From: DAONBD01 sp964525485 | GTDB lineage: Bacteria; Patescibacteriota; Gracilibacteria; UBA1369; LOWO2-01-FULL-3 | NCBI GenBank assembly: GCA_964525485.1 | Contig: CAZGHH010000003.1 | Location: forward strand, 1-58,143 | Reading direction: 5' to 3' | DNA: 58,143 nt | Position numbers and translations under genes: made by a program | Shown here: piece after piece, positions 50,570 to 58,143 of the stretch | How the letters are laid out: the number at the start of each line of letters is the position of its first letter | How positions within the stretch are numbered: position 1 is the stretch's first letter | The notes under the pieces: generated by a model | Seen by the model: the letters and a program-made list of their open reading frames with translations, nothing else | The model's database searches: none | Told to the model about the DNA's origin: nothing

Positions 50570-51276
50570 AGAAAAAAGGATTTACATTAGTTGAGATGTT
50601 GGTTGCGATCGGGATTTTCTCGATTTTTATGGGAGTACTTATTACTTCTTATATGAGTGTAGTTAAAGGTTTGCGCGGGGCTGAGGAATATCGTGAACTT
50701 TATGCTGATGCGAGGCATACTTTTGATACGATTTTGGAAAATGCTAGAAATTCCACTGTTTATGGTGGGTGTGATAATACTGTGAGTAAATTTAAGTCTG
50801 ATTTGGACAAGCTTTCTTTTTGTTCTACTGACGGGCTTAAAAAAGTGACTTTTGAATATATGGATGCTGAGGATTTGAGTAGTGGGGTAGTGGGTGGAGG
50901 AGCTAGCGAAGGTGATGAAGGTGGAGGAAGAGAGGGTGGGTTTGCTTCTAGTGCTAATAACGGTGGGGAGAGTTCTGATATCGTTGCTAGAAAAGTTTTA
51001 AAAATGACTGTAGAAGAAAAACAGGATCCTTTGTCTTTGGACTCGAATTATACTCTTCCTGAGGAGTCTATTTTAAATTCCGAAGGTGTAAATATTAAAA
51101 GTTTTTCATTTAAAGTATTTCCGGCAACAGATCCTTTTAAGGCTTCTTATTCGGGCATACCGTATCAGCCTGTAGTGATTATCGATGGAGTTTTTGAAAG
51201 GAAATCTGCTTCGGTACCTTCAGGTTCGGTTGAAGTTGAATTACATACTTCTGTTTCTCTGCGTACTTATAATTAA
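50566..51276 (+). CDS. Type IV prepilin-like protein, PilW-like
   Basis: 236 residues with prepilin signal KKKGFTLVEMLVAIGIF and helix into REYLADARHTFD-like residues. A Gly/Glu-rich insert at about 106-140 (VVGGGASEGDEGGG) separates two beta-rich parts. Likely a minor pilin in the initiating tip complex. Confidence 0.82.
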   Translation: MKKKGFTLVEMLVAIGIFSIFMGVLITSYMSVVKGLRGAEEYRELYADARHTFDTILENARNSTVYGGCDNTVSKFKSDLDKLSFCSTDGLKKVTFEYMDAEDLSSGVVGGGASEGDEGGGREGGFASSANNGGESSDIVARKVLKMTVEEKQDPLSLDSNYTLPEESILNSEGVNIKSFSFKVFPATDPFKASYSGIPYQPVVIIDGVFERKSASVPSGSVEVELHTSVSLRTYN

Positions 51277-51280
51277 AAAA

Positions 51281-52450
51281 ATGCTCAAGAATCTATTAAA
51301 AATCAGAAACAATAAAGGAACGGCATTGATTACGGCACTGCTTGTGATGGGCGTGCTGACCGCTATTTCTTTGTCTGTTTCGACTTTGATAGTTCGTGAA
51401 ATCAGTATTACGAGATTGGCTATTGATGCTGGTAAGGCCTACTATGCGGCGGAAGCCGGTGTGGAGATGGCTTTGTTGGATTTGAGGAATGGTGAGGCTG
51501 AAGAGAAAAAGAAGGATGTTGAGTTTGTTGAAGATAGTGGCAGTGCAGGTGAGGCTAAGTATGAGGTAAAAAGTACCGCTAATTCTTATCCGCCCGTGGA
51601 AGTGGAAAATGGGTTAACGGATGATGATTACAGGGGTTATTATGATTATTTGGATATAAATGAATCTGTCACTATCCCTCTTTTTGTGGGAACTGGAGAT
51701 GCTAACGGAAATGACAGTGTTGTGGATTTTGTAGTTCAATTTTTTCCTAATTTTGAGGTTGAGGATTTAATTTTTGGTGATGGGAAATTTGAGATAAGCG
51801 GGTGGGATGTTCTGAGGTGGAAGGTGTATGGGATTAAAAATAGTAAAACCGAATCTATCAATGATTTTACGGCTTTTGCTACCGCTCAATTTTCTGAAAA
51901 TGGTGGTGCTGCTATCTTTACAGGGCCAAGGTTGCCTTCGTGGTTTGGAACGTGGGATGTGACTGAGTGTAGTGAAGAAACCGAAATTCAATGTGCTAAG
52001 TATGAAGGGCAGATTGCTGTAGTGGAGAAAGTTTTGGATGATGGACAGACTGTGTATCAAGGATCGTGTTTGCAAACTCAAGCCAGGGAACATTATAAAT
52101 ATGAAGGTGAAAGAGTGGTTGTAATGGATTGTTATGACATAGATCAATTTTTGGCAGATCATAGTCAAAATTATCTTGTTTTGACTAACCTTATGAATCC
52201 GTCTGTTTTGAAGTCTGTTGATGATAGTGGCGGATCAATTAGCAGGGACTCCAGGGAAGCCAAGTCTCGTTTGTACTATCGTGTGGTTACAGATAAGCCG
52301 ATGCCACGTGAGTATGCTGAAATTATCTCAACGGGGACTGCCGGTGACAGTAAAATAGTTTTGAATATGCTTCGAAAGAGGGATTCTTTTATGCCGGTTT
52401 TTAATTTCGCTTTGTATCACACTGCCGAGAGTGATAGGAATCAAGAGTAA
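51281..52450 (+). CDS. Type IV pilus assembly protein, PilX-like
   Basis: 389 residues from ATG at 51281; a longer in-frame start at 51185 would overlap the previous gene and add a hydrophobic stretch that does not fit. The prepilin-like signal NNKGTALITALLVMGVL lacks Glu at +5, as often in PilX, and YYAAEAGVEMALLDL is the family helix. The body is long and acidic, with a cysteine-containing domain (about 225-290). Last pilus gene of the operon. Confidence 0.8.
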   Translation: MLKNLLKIRNNKGTALITALLVMGVLTAISLSVSTLIVREISITRLAIDAGKAYYAAEAGVEMALLDLRNGEAEEKKKDVEFVEDSGSAGEAKYEVKSTANSYPPVEVENGLTDDDYRGYYDYLDINESVTIPLFVGTGDANGNDSVVDFVVQFFPNFEVEDLIFGDGKFEISGWDVLRWKVYGIKNSKTESINDFTAFATAQFSENGGAAIFTGPRLPSWFGTWDVTECSEETEIQCAKYEGQIAVVEKVLDDGQTVYQGSCLQTQAREHYKYEGERVVVMDCYDIDQFLADHSQNYLVLTNLMNPSVLKSVDDSGGSISRDSREAKSRLYYRVVTDKPMPREYAEIISTGTAGDSKIVLNMLRKRDSFMPVFNFALYHTAESDRNQE

Positions 52451-52454
52451 GTTG

Positions 52455-52554
52455 CCAGCTAGCGTATTGGTTGAATAAAACTTTTCATGCAACGCTTGTC
52501 TATTAGCTGGTTGTGTTATTTGCAGGTGAGTCTATTTGCCAGGTTGCTTTTTTT
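52455..52554 (+). promoter_or_regulatory. Possible structured leader upstream of metG
   Basis: CCAGCTA (52455-52461) pairs with TAGCTGG (52504-52510), with inner GCG/CGC; downstream GTTGC can pair with an earlier GCAAC and is followed by seven T's (52548-52554). No known riboswitch or T-box consensus is visible. Confidence 0.25.
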
Positions 52555-52585
52555 AGGCTAATCTTTTTTGGGTTAATCAAAATAT

Positions 52586-54091
52586 ATGAAGAAATTTTAT
52601 GTCACGACGTCGATTGCTTATGTAAATGCTTCACCTCATGTCGGGTTTGCGATGGAAGTGGTGCAAGCTGACGCAATGGCGAGATATCATAGATTAAAAG
52701 GTGATGATACTTTTTATTTAACGGGGACCGATGAGCACGGTGTGAAGATGTACGAGACTGCGACTACTCTCGGTAAAACTCCGCAGGAATTATCCGATGA
52801 AAATTCCGCAAAGTTTCGTGCATTAAAAGATCTTTTGAATTTATCTAATGACGGATTTGTGAGGACGACTGATGACTATCACAAGCGTGGTGCGCAGAAA
52901 ATGTGGAAAGCGTTGGTCGATGCGGGAGATATTTATAAAGGAACTTATGTTGGGAAATATTGTTCCGGGTGTGAGGCTTTTGTCGCGGACAAGGATTTGG
53001 TGGATGGTAAATGTCCGAATCATGATCGTGTTCCTGAAATAATCGAAGAGGAAAATTATTTTTTTAAGCTTTCAAAGTATTCCGACAAAATTCGTGAACT
53101 GATAGCGAGTGGGGAACTCATTGTAGCTCCGGAAGCTCGCAAAAATGAAATTTTAAATATAATAGGAGAAGGGTTTAAGGATGTGAGTTTCTCTCGTCCA
53201 AAAAACGTTTTGCCTTGGGGAATAGATGTCCCGGACGATGATTCGCAGGTGATGTATGTTTGGTGCGACGCTCTGTCGAATTATATTACCGCAATAGGCT
53301 ACGCGGAGACGGATGTGTCCATGTTTAAAAAATTCTGGCCGGCTGATGTGCATTTGATCGGAAAAGATATTTTGAGATTTCATGCCGGAGTTTGGATCGG
53401 AATGTTGCTTTCTGCCGGATTGCCTTTGCCGAAGGCTGTTTTTGTTCACGGTTTTATTACTTCGGATGGTAAAAAAATGAGTAAAAGTTTGGGAAATGTC
53501 GTCGATCCTGTCGATTATGTCCAAAAATATGGTGCTGATGCGTTAAGATATTATTTATTGAGGGAGATCCCGACCGGTGATGATGGGGATTTTAGCGAAG
53601 CGAGATTTGTTGAATTGTATAATGGGGATTTGGCAAACAGTTTGGGTAATTTGGTTAATAGAGTCTTGATGATGGTGGAAAGATATACCGGCGGTATTAT
53701 TAAAGGTAGTGAAAAGAATGAAACTCTTGAAAAAAAGATTGGTGATATTTGGGCTGAATATGAAAAATCTTTTAATAATTTCAATATAAAAGTTGCGGTC
53801 GAGCATGTTTTGGAGCTTTTGGCTTTTGGTAATAAATATGTTGATGACCAAAAACCTTGGGAGCTTGCGAAACTCGATCAGCCTGCGTGTGAAGCCGTTT
53901 TGTATAATCTTTTGGAGATTCTTAGAAATTCTGCCGTTATGCTTTTGCCGATCATGCCTGAGAAGGCCGAAAAAATTCTAACCATGCTTGGTCTGAATTC
54001 CGGTGATTGCGGTTATGGCAAATATTTTGGATTCTTAAAAGACGGTGGAAAAGTTTCAAAAGGTGATCCGCTTTTCCCGAGATTGGAGTAG
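52586..54091 (+). CDS. metG: Methionyl-tRNA synthetase
   Basis: Charges initiator and elongator tRNA-Met. The 501 residues have the HIGH motif as YVNASPHVGFAMEV, LTGTDEHGVKMYE, a zinc finger with CSGC and a later Cys (YCSGCEAF, KCPNHD), KMSKSLGNVVDP near 297, and a helical anticodon-binding end. The C-terminal tRNA-binding (EMAP-like) domain of longer enzymes is missing, as in other short-type MetG. Confidence 0.95.
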   Translation: MKKFYVTTSIAYVNASPHVGFAMEVVQADAMARYHRLKGDDTFYLTGTDEHGVKMYETATTLGKTPQELSDENSAKFRALKDLLNLSNDGFVRTTDDYHKRGAQKMWKALVDAGDIYKGTYVGKYCSGCEAFVADKDLVDGKCPNHDRVPEIIEEENYFFKLSKYSDKIRELIASGELIVAPEARKNEILNIIGEGFKDVSFSRPKNVLPWGIDVPDDDSQVMYVWCDALSNYITAIGYAETDVSMFKKFWPADVHLIGKDILRFHAGVWIGMLLSAGLPLPKAVFVHGFITSDGKKMSKSLGNVVDPVDYVQKYGADALRYYLLREIPTGDDGDFSEARFVELYNGDLANSLGNLVNRVLMMVERYTGGIIKGSEKNETLEKKIGDIWAEYEKSFNNFNIKVAVEHVLELLAFGNKYVDDQKPWELAKLDQPACEAVLYNLLEILRNSAVMLLPIMPEKAEKILTMLGLNSGDCGYGKYFGFLKDGGKVSKGDPLFPRLE

Positions 54092-54111
54092 ATTCTATAT
54101 AATGTTTGTCG

Positions 54112-54612
54112 TTATATAACCTCGATCGATGCGTGCGATGGATGGGTGGTGGGTTTTTGTACGACGTAGTGGATTTCGTGTGATGCTTTTGCTTCCGATT
54201 CTTTTTGGTTGAATGATTCAAATGAGATTGTGATGATTGCTTTTACTATTGCATATGAGAAGATTATGAGAAGCAATCCTAGAATTGCCCATGTTAAGTG
54301 TTTTTTTCCTGTTTCCAATTTCTCCGCCGCTCCTGCGCTTGAGACGAGAGTGAATGCCGCCAGAACAATCGATATTACCGCTATTGGTGCTGCGATGTAT
54401 AAAAGTGTCCCGGATATGATTTGAAGAATTAAAATTAATGGTGCTTCGGGCGCTTTTTCGACATCTCCTTTGTCAAAATTGAGATTGAATGGTGTGTTTT
54501 CCGGCATGTACTGTTTCGGAATTGAATATGCGAAGCTCATTTCCGGCAATAAAAACAGCACACATCCTATGAGCATTCCAAGTATTGCTAATTGTTTTAA
54601 TATTTTTTTCAT
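54112..54612 (-). CDS. Two-helix pilin-like membrane protein A (T4SS pilin family)
   Basis: 166 residues with a signal peptide (to about 29), an outside segment, then two membrane helices (about 61-90 and 105-130) separated by a basic loop (AAEKLETGKKHLTW), and a polar C-tail. The layout matches the VirB2/TrbC-like T4SS_pilin family common in CPR genomes. Last and longest of five tandem relatives; its ATG shares one base with the stop of protein B. Confidence 0.72.
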   Translation of the reverse strand: MKKILKQLAILGMLIGCVLFLLPEMSFAYSIPKQYMPENTPFNLNFDKGDVEKAPEAPLILILQIISGTLLYIAAPIAVISIVLAAFTLVSSAGAAEKLETGKKHLTWAILGLLLIIFSYAIVKAIITISFESFNQKESEAKASHEIHYVVQKPTTHPSHASIEVI

Positions 54613-55100
54613 TATGTAAAGAAGTCAAGTTCCAGGATTCCGCTGATTACTGCGTATGACGCTGAAATTATAATAATTCCTATTCCTATGTATCCGAGTA
54701 TTTTTTTTGCTTTTGATATGTTGTCTTCCGTCATGCTTCCGGTCAAGAAAAGCACACCGATTACTACGAGTGATACTACCGTCAGACTCGCGACTAAATA
54801 TAACATTGTTTTGATTATAGAGGCGAGGATATCCGGGAGCCCTTTGTCTGTGAGCGATGCGTAACTGGCTATTTCTTTTAAATTATCTTGAGAGATTCCA
54901 GCTTCTCCTTTTGCTTGATCGTAAAAAAGGTCGCGTGTTTGGTCGTTTAATTTTTGTGGGAGCAAATCCTCTATCGGAGCAGATGTTCCGGCATTTGCCG
55001 TGGGGGCTGTGTCTGAAATTTCTAAAATAGCAAAATTCAACCCTGTGATTGCTACGATTGTAGTTAGATATATCGCTAATTTTTTTAATATTTTCTTCAT
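54612..55100 (-). CDS. Two-helix pilin-like membrane protein B (T4SS pilin family)
   Basis: 162 residues with a similar start (MKKILKKLAIYL), an acidic outside segment with DLLPQKLNDQ, then two helices with loop MTEDNISKAKKILGY and end SYAVISGILEL. The SKAKKILG...ISASYAV pattern recurs in its neighbours. Starts 4 nt after protein C. Confidence 0.72.
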   Translation of the reverse strand: MKKILKKLAIYLTTIVAITGLNFAILEISDTAPTANAGTSAPIEDLLPQKLNDQTRDLFYDQAKGEAGISQDNLKEIASYASLTDKGLPDILASIIKTMLYLVASLTVVSLVVIGVLFLTGSMTEDNISKAKKILGYIGIGIIIISASYAVISGILELDFFT

Positions 55101-55104
55101 TTTT

Positions 55105-55467
55105 TTAGATTGTCAGGTTCGAAATGATTGCAACGATTGTATATGAGAATACTGCGAGCAGTAGTCCTACCATCGAAAATATAAGCATTTTTTTTGCACC
55201 GGTTGCTGCTTCTTCGTTGGTATAGGCTGTTAGATATCTTATTCCGCTTATTACTACCATTACTAGTGCTACCATTCCTACAAATCCAATAAGTCCGGTT
55301 GCCCCTCCCGGGAGTAGTGTTTGAGCGAACCATGCCCTGAGTTGGGATGCTTGTTGGCTCGCTGTTGGGCCCGGAAGTCCTTCCGGTTTTGGGATGATTA
55401 TCGCGCTTGCAAGTGCGGATTGAAATGTAGTTGAGAATGCTATGATTGTTGCTAGTAATTTTTTCAT
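55105..55467 (-). CDS. Two-helix pilin-like membrane protein C (T4SS pilin family)
   Basis: 120 residues from ATG at 55467. Signal peptide to about 21, then helix one (GATGLIGFVGMVALVMVVI), loop YLTAYTNEEAATGAKKMLI and helix two ending FSYTIVAIISNL. The frame can be extended upstream, but only into sequence that belongs to protein D; the ATG used overlaps the D stop by one base. Confidence 0.75.
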   Translation of the reverse strand: MKKLLATIIAFSTTFQSALASAIIIPKPEGLPGPTASQQASQLRAWFAQTLLPGGATGLIGFVGMVALVMVVISGIRYLTAYTNEEAATGAKKMLIFSMVGLLLAVFSYTIVAIISNLTI

Positions 55468-55939
55468 TATGATCCGGCTGTAAAGAATGTTGGATTGATT
55501 GTGTATAAAATTATTCCTGATAAAAACAGTATTACTATTCCTATTAATGATTGAGTGATTCTTGTTTTTGCACTTGTTACGACTGATTGCTCTCCTCCCG
55601 CCGCTGAAATTTGAATTCCTGAAATTACTATAACAAGTACAGCTATAATACCTATTACGCTGGCGCCCCATCTGTATATCGCGCCGATGTAAATATACAG
55701 CATGTCTACCCCGGATTTAGATAGAAATACCTGGACNNNNNNNNNNNNNNNNNNNNNNNNNNNNNNNNNNNNNNNNNNNNNNNNNNNNNNNNNNNNNNNN
55801 NNNNNNNNNNNNNNNNNNNNNNNNNNNNNNNNNNNNCTAATGCCCCTGCAAAACTGGAAGCCATCGCTGTATACCCATGAATTGCCAAAATCATGGTGAT
55901 TATCAGTATCGCTATTTGTTTAAAAATTTTATTTTTCAT
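55467..55939 (-). CDS. Two-helix pilin-like membrane protein D, interrupted by an assembly gap
   Basis: The N-terminal part (55939-55837) encodes MKNKIFKQIAILII and a signal peptide ending near AMASS. The C-terminal part (55736-55467) encodes WGASVIGIIAVLVIVISGI, a loop GGEQSVVTSAKTRITQS and a second helix. Together they make the same two-helix design as the neighbours. The 100 N's put the parts in different frames, so for a single gene the true missing length must leave remainder 2 on division by 3. Confidence 0.6.
55737..55836. other. Assembly gap of 100 N
   Basis: Exactly 100 undetermined bases, the conventional placeholder length, so the real size is unknown. Confidence 0.99.
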
Positions 55940-55942
55940 TTA

Positions 55943-56371
55943 TTATGTTGTGAATATGCTTTGGACGAATGTGATGACTACGTATGAAACGAATATGATT
56001 ACAAGTCCAAGTATTTCGGATAAAAACATTTGTTTACCTTTTTCCAATACATTTTGGTTTCCTTGTGAGACTACCATTGTTAGTCCTGTTGCTATCATTA
56101 ACGTGACCGCCAAAGTTCCCGCGATTTTCACAGCGAGCTCTATTATTTTTAACATAAACACTATTGTGGGAGAGGTTCCTTCTTTTTTGAAGTATGACTG
56201 GCTTTGTTCTTTTCCGGTTCCTCCTCCATCCAGGTCCAAATATTTATCTACTTGGAATTGTTGTTCGGCTAAACTTTTTTCTTCAGCCATGGCGATATTC
56301 GATGAAAATGCCATTCCAACACTAAGTAGTAAAGTCAGTGATAACAGTATTTTCGATATTTTTTTAATCAT
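55943..56371 (-). CDS. Two-helix pilin-like membrane protein E (T4SS pilin family)
   Basis: 142 residues from ATG at 56371, preferred over an upstream ATG that overlaps pilT by 47 bp. Signal peptide to about 30 (ending NIAMAEE), an outside stretch with GGGTGKEQSQS, helix one with IAGTLAVTLMIATGL, loop GNQNVLEKGKQMFL and helix two VSYVVITFVQSIF. First of the five relatives, 10 bp after pilT. Confidence 0.75.
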   Translation of the reverse strand: MIKKISKILLSLTLLLSVGMAFSSNIAMAEEKSLAEQQFQVDKYLDLDGGGTGKEQSQSYFKKEGTSPTIVFMLKIIELAVKIAGTLAVTLMIATGLTMVVSQGNQNVLEKGKQMFLSEILGLVIIFVSYVVITFVQSIFTT

Positions 56372-56381
56372 TTTTAGTCGT

Positions 56382-57425
56382 TTATGAGTCGAAATCTTTT
56401 GGAATATTTTCCAATGCCGATTCTTCACTGATAAGTCCGGTATGGAATAAGTCCGTTACCGCTTTCTTCATAGTCTGCATGCCTTCTTTTGTAGACGTTT
56501 CTATGACAGAATTTATTTGGTGAGTAGCGGCTTTTCTTATCATGTTTGATACGGCGTTGTTGTTGAACATTATTTCCAATGCCGCTATACGTCCTTTTTT
56601 GTCTTTTGTTTTAATTAATGTTTGCCATACAACTGCGGCAAGTGATTCGGACAACTGCGCTCTTACTTGGCTCTGTTGTTCAGGAGGGAATGAGTCAACG
56701 ATTCTGTTTATTGAATTAGCACATCCGCTTGTATGTAGTGTAGCAACTACCAATTGTCCTGTTTCTGCTGCCGTGATCGCGAGTTTTATACTTTCCAAAT
56801 CTCTCATTTCTCCGATCATTACGACATCCGGATTTTCTCTAAGCACTGATTTTAAAGCTTTTTGAAAACTAATAGTGTGTACTCCAACTTCTCTTTGTTC
56901 AACGATAGATGATTGATTCTTATGGACGTATTCGATTGGGTCTTCGATTGTAACTATATGTTTTTTTGATGTCTTATTAATTTCATTTATGATTGCTGCT
57001 TGAGTTGTTGACTTGCCTGATCCGGTCATTCCAGTCACTATCACCAGGCCTTTTTTCATTGCCGCAATTTTTTTCAATTGTGGAGGCATTCCGAGGTCGT
57101 CAAGACTCATCGGATTTTCCGGAATAAGTCTGAATGCAGCCGCTATACCTCTTCTTTGTACGAATATATTTACCCTGAATCTTGCGATGTCTTCGATCTC
57201 TATCGAAAAGTCCATATCTAGACTTTTTTCGAAGATTTTTTTCTGTTCTTCTGTGAGAAGTTCGAGCAAATGCTCTTCGGCCATTTTCTTTGTCATGATT
57301 TCGTGATCTTCAATCACGACTATATCTCCGTTTATGCGAAGAGATGGTTTTGCGCCGGACGATATGAATATGTCCGAAGCTTTGTATTTGACTGCAGTCC
57401 TGAAAATTTTGTCTAATTTGTACAT
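56382..57425 (-). CDS. pilT: Type IV pilus retraction ATPase PilT
   Basis: Hexameric ATPase that retracts pili for twitching and DNA uptake. The 347 residues include Walker A GMTGSGKSTT (about 132-141), IVTIEDPIEYVH (Asp box), PDVVMIGEMRDLES (Walker B), VVATLHTSGCANSI (His box) and the C-terminal QTLIKTKDKKGRIAALE. The pattern is PilT rather than PilB, which has a longer N-terminus. It heads the operon with the five two-helix proteins. Confidence 0.93.
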   Translation of the reverse strand: MYKLDKIFRTAVKYKASDIFISSGAKPSLRINGDIVVIEDHEIMTKKMAEEHLLELLTEEQKKIFEKSLDMDFSIEIEDIARFRVNIFVQRRGIAAAFRLIPENPMSLDDLGMPPQLKKIAAMKKGLVIVTGMTGSGKSTTQAAIINEINKTSKKHIVTIEDPIEYVHKNQSSIVEQREVGVHTISFQKALKSVLRENPDVVMIGEMRDLESIKLAITAAETGQLVVATLHTSGCANSINRIVDSFPPEQQSQVRAQLSESLAAVVWQTLIKTKDKKGRIAALEIMFNNNAVSNMIRKAATHQINSVIETSTKEGMQTMKKAVTDLFHTGLISEESALENIPKDFDS

Positions 57426-57449
57426 ATTTGTATTTATTTTTATCTGGTT

Positions 57450-57480
57450 ATTATACCATAAAAATTAGTCTTAGCGCAAG
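57450..57480 (-). promoter_or_regulatory. Promoter of the pilT operon
   Basis: Minus strand extended -10 TGGTATAAT (TATAAT at 57455-57450), with a weak TTGCGC 18 bp upstream; 24 bp before the ATG. The rest of 57426-57555 holds nothing I can name. Confidence 0.55.
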
Positions 57481-57555
57481 GGTGTTGGTGGGGGATTTCG
57501 TTGGGTGCGAGGCTTCGTATAAGTCGTTGAGTTTTTGTGTGAGTGTTTTGAATTT

Positions 57556-58143
57556 TTATAATTTTGCAAATTTCTCGAGTAGTGTTAGGACTTTTTCGGG
57601 ATTTTCTTCTTTAAATATTTCACTTCTGTAAATTGAAGCGTTTGGGACTCCCGAAATGTAGCCTCCAAGATGTTTTCTCATTTCCAAAAGGCCTATTTTT
57701 TCGCCGTGTATTTTGAGTGCCAGTTCGAAATGTTTTTTTATTGTCGGAAGTTTTTTTGCGAAAGATAGGGGAGTCGGATGTGTTTTCTGTATTTTTTCCA
57801 GATTGTGCACTGTGTTGTATATGTTTTTTAATATCCATGGATTTCCGATTGTCGCGCGTCCTATCATGAGTCCGTCGAGTGTTATTTTCCCGTCCGGGCT
57901 TTTTAATTTATTTAAGGCTTCTTCTGTTGATGTTATATCTCCGTTTCCGATTACAGGTATTTTTAATGTTTCTTTTGCAAGATAGATAGGTGTGAAGTCG
58001 GCTTTGCCCGAATATCCTTGTTTTGTGGTGCGACCGTGGATAGCGATGGCTTTTGCTCCTGCGGACTCGAGCATTTTTATGATTTTTTTGAATTTTTCTT
58101 CGTTGTATGACTGGTATCCTATTCGAATTTTTACCGAAACCGG
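57556..58143 (-). CDS. tRNA-dihydrouridine synthase, N-terminus cut by window edge
   Basis: Flavoenzyme that reduces uridines in tRNA. The readable 195 codons run into the window edge and begin PVSVKIRIGYQS. They continue with AIAIHGRTTKQGYSG, IPVIGNGDITSTEEA, DGLMIGRATIGNPWI and a helical C-terminal domain ending near LRKHLGGYISG-like residues. All are Dus signatures. The N-terminal flavin-site part and the catalytic Cys lie outside the window. Confidence 0.92.
   Translation of the reverse strand, partial: PVSVKIRIGYQSYNEEKFKKIIKMLESAGAKAIAIHGRTTKQGYSGKADFTPIYLAKETLKIPVIGNGDITSTEEALNKLKSPDGKITLDGLMIGRATIGNPWILKNIYNTVHNLEKIQKTHPTPLSFAKKLPTIKKHFELALKIHGEKIGLLEMRKHLGGYISGVPNASIYRSEIFKEENPEKVLTLLEKFAKL

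Noticed and set aside
52451..52585. T-box or SAM riboswitch upstream of metG
   Set aside because: The T-box AGGGUGGNACCGCG element and SAM riboswitch core are not present.
55105..55703. 188-residue frame extending protein C upstream
   Set aside because: The extension is a shifted reading of protein D; its composition (many Asn, Ser, Arg) is not that of a membrane protein, and the ATG at 55467 gives a proper signal peptide.
1..58143. CRISPR arrays, insertion sequences, prophage genes, integrases
   Set aside because: No regularly spaced repeats, transposase or phage-type frames seen on either strand.
1..58143. UGA read as glycine (genetic code 25)
   Set aside because: All housekeeping genes are full length without internal UGA, which would be frequent under that code.

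Overview
This window is an AT-rich, gene-dense bacterial chromosome segment with 55 complete or gap-spanned protein genes, two partial genes at the edges, one tRNA and one RNase P RNA. The gene content points to the Candidate Phyla Radiation (Patescibacteria), possibly a Peregrinibacteria-like lineage. The evidence is an archaeal-type AMP phosphorylase next to a ribose-1,5-bisphosphate isomerase, acetate kinase with phosphotransacetylase, a set of small 'T4SS pilin'-type membrane proteins beside PilT, a type IV pilus operon, a B12-dependent ribonucleotide reductase, compact genes and almost no Shine-Dalgarno sequences. The lineage is an inference from gene content; no 16S gene is present. All reading frames are intact under the standard code, so this is not a lineage that uses UGA widely as glycine. 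UGA is nevertheless almost absent as a stop: 4 of 55 genes, all in gene overlaps.

Layout. 1-2216 (minus): cell-wall genes, a partial D,D-carboxypeptidase and an LCP-family protein. 2309-4666 (plus): a lipoprotein and a ComEC channel without its nuclease domain. 4603-7656 (minus): a membrane-anchored methyltransferase and an unrecognised 815-residue coiled-coil protein. 7761-10178: class II ribonucleotide reductase behind two NrdR boxes. 10250-13430: DJ-1/PfpI, cysteine desulfurase, Nudix hydrolase and divergent rsmE. 13545-13619: tRNA-Glu. 13728-17352 (minus): rpmH-rnpA-yidC-jag, then an SLH/RlpA wall protein and a small membrane protein. 17522-19585 (plus): a PP2C-like membrane protein. 19582-27539 (minus): a tightly packed run from gltX through a PHP protein, pta and ackA to AMP phosphorylase, R15P isomerase and a dCMP-deaminase-like protein. 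27628-30442 (plus): GtrA-like protein and FtsK. 30464-40901 (minus): small membrane protein, purQ, purL, a possible kinase-like protein, a methyltransferase, secA and a sugar-phosphate transferase. 40917-41427: rnpB. 41505-46687 (minus): a TPR protein, then galU, hsp20, ftsH, tilS and an RNHCP protein. 46767-54091 (plus): a type IV pilus assembly and minor-pilin operon, then metG. 54112-57425 (minus): pilT followed by five tandem two-helix pilin-like genes, one interrupted by a 100-N assembly gap. 57556-58143: partial dihydrouridine synthase.

How they work together. The nucleotide-salvage run would turn AMP phosphate-dependently into ribose-1,5-bisphosphate and then ribulose-1,5-bisphosphate for a form II/III RuBisCO, which is not in this window, while Pta and AckA recover ATP from acetyl-CoA. 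The rpmH-rnpA-yidC-jag, secA and ftsH genes are housekeeping for RNA processing and membrane protein traffic. The pilus operon, PilT, ComEC and the pilin-like array together suggest a surface appendage and DNA-uptake apparatus. Promoters of the TTGAMW-16/17-TANAAT type can be read in front of many operons and support the unit boundaries proposed here.
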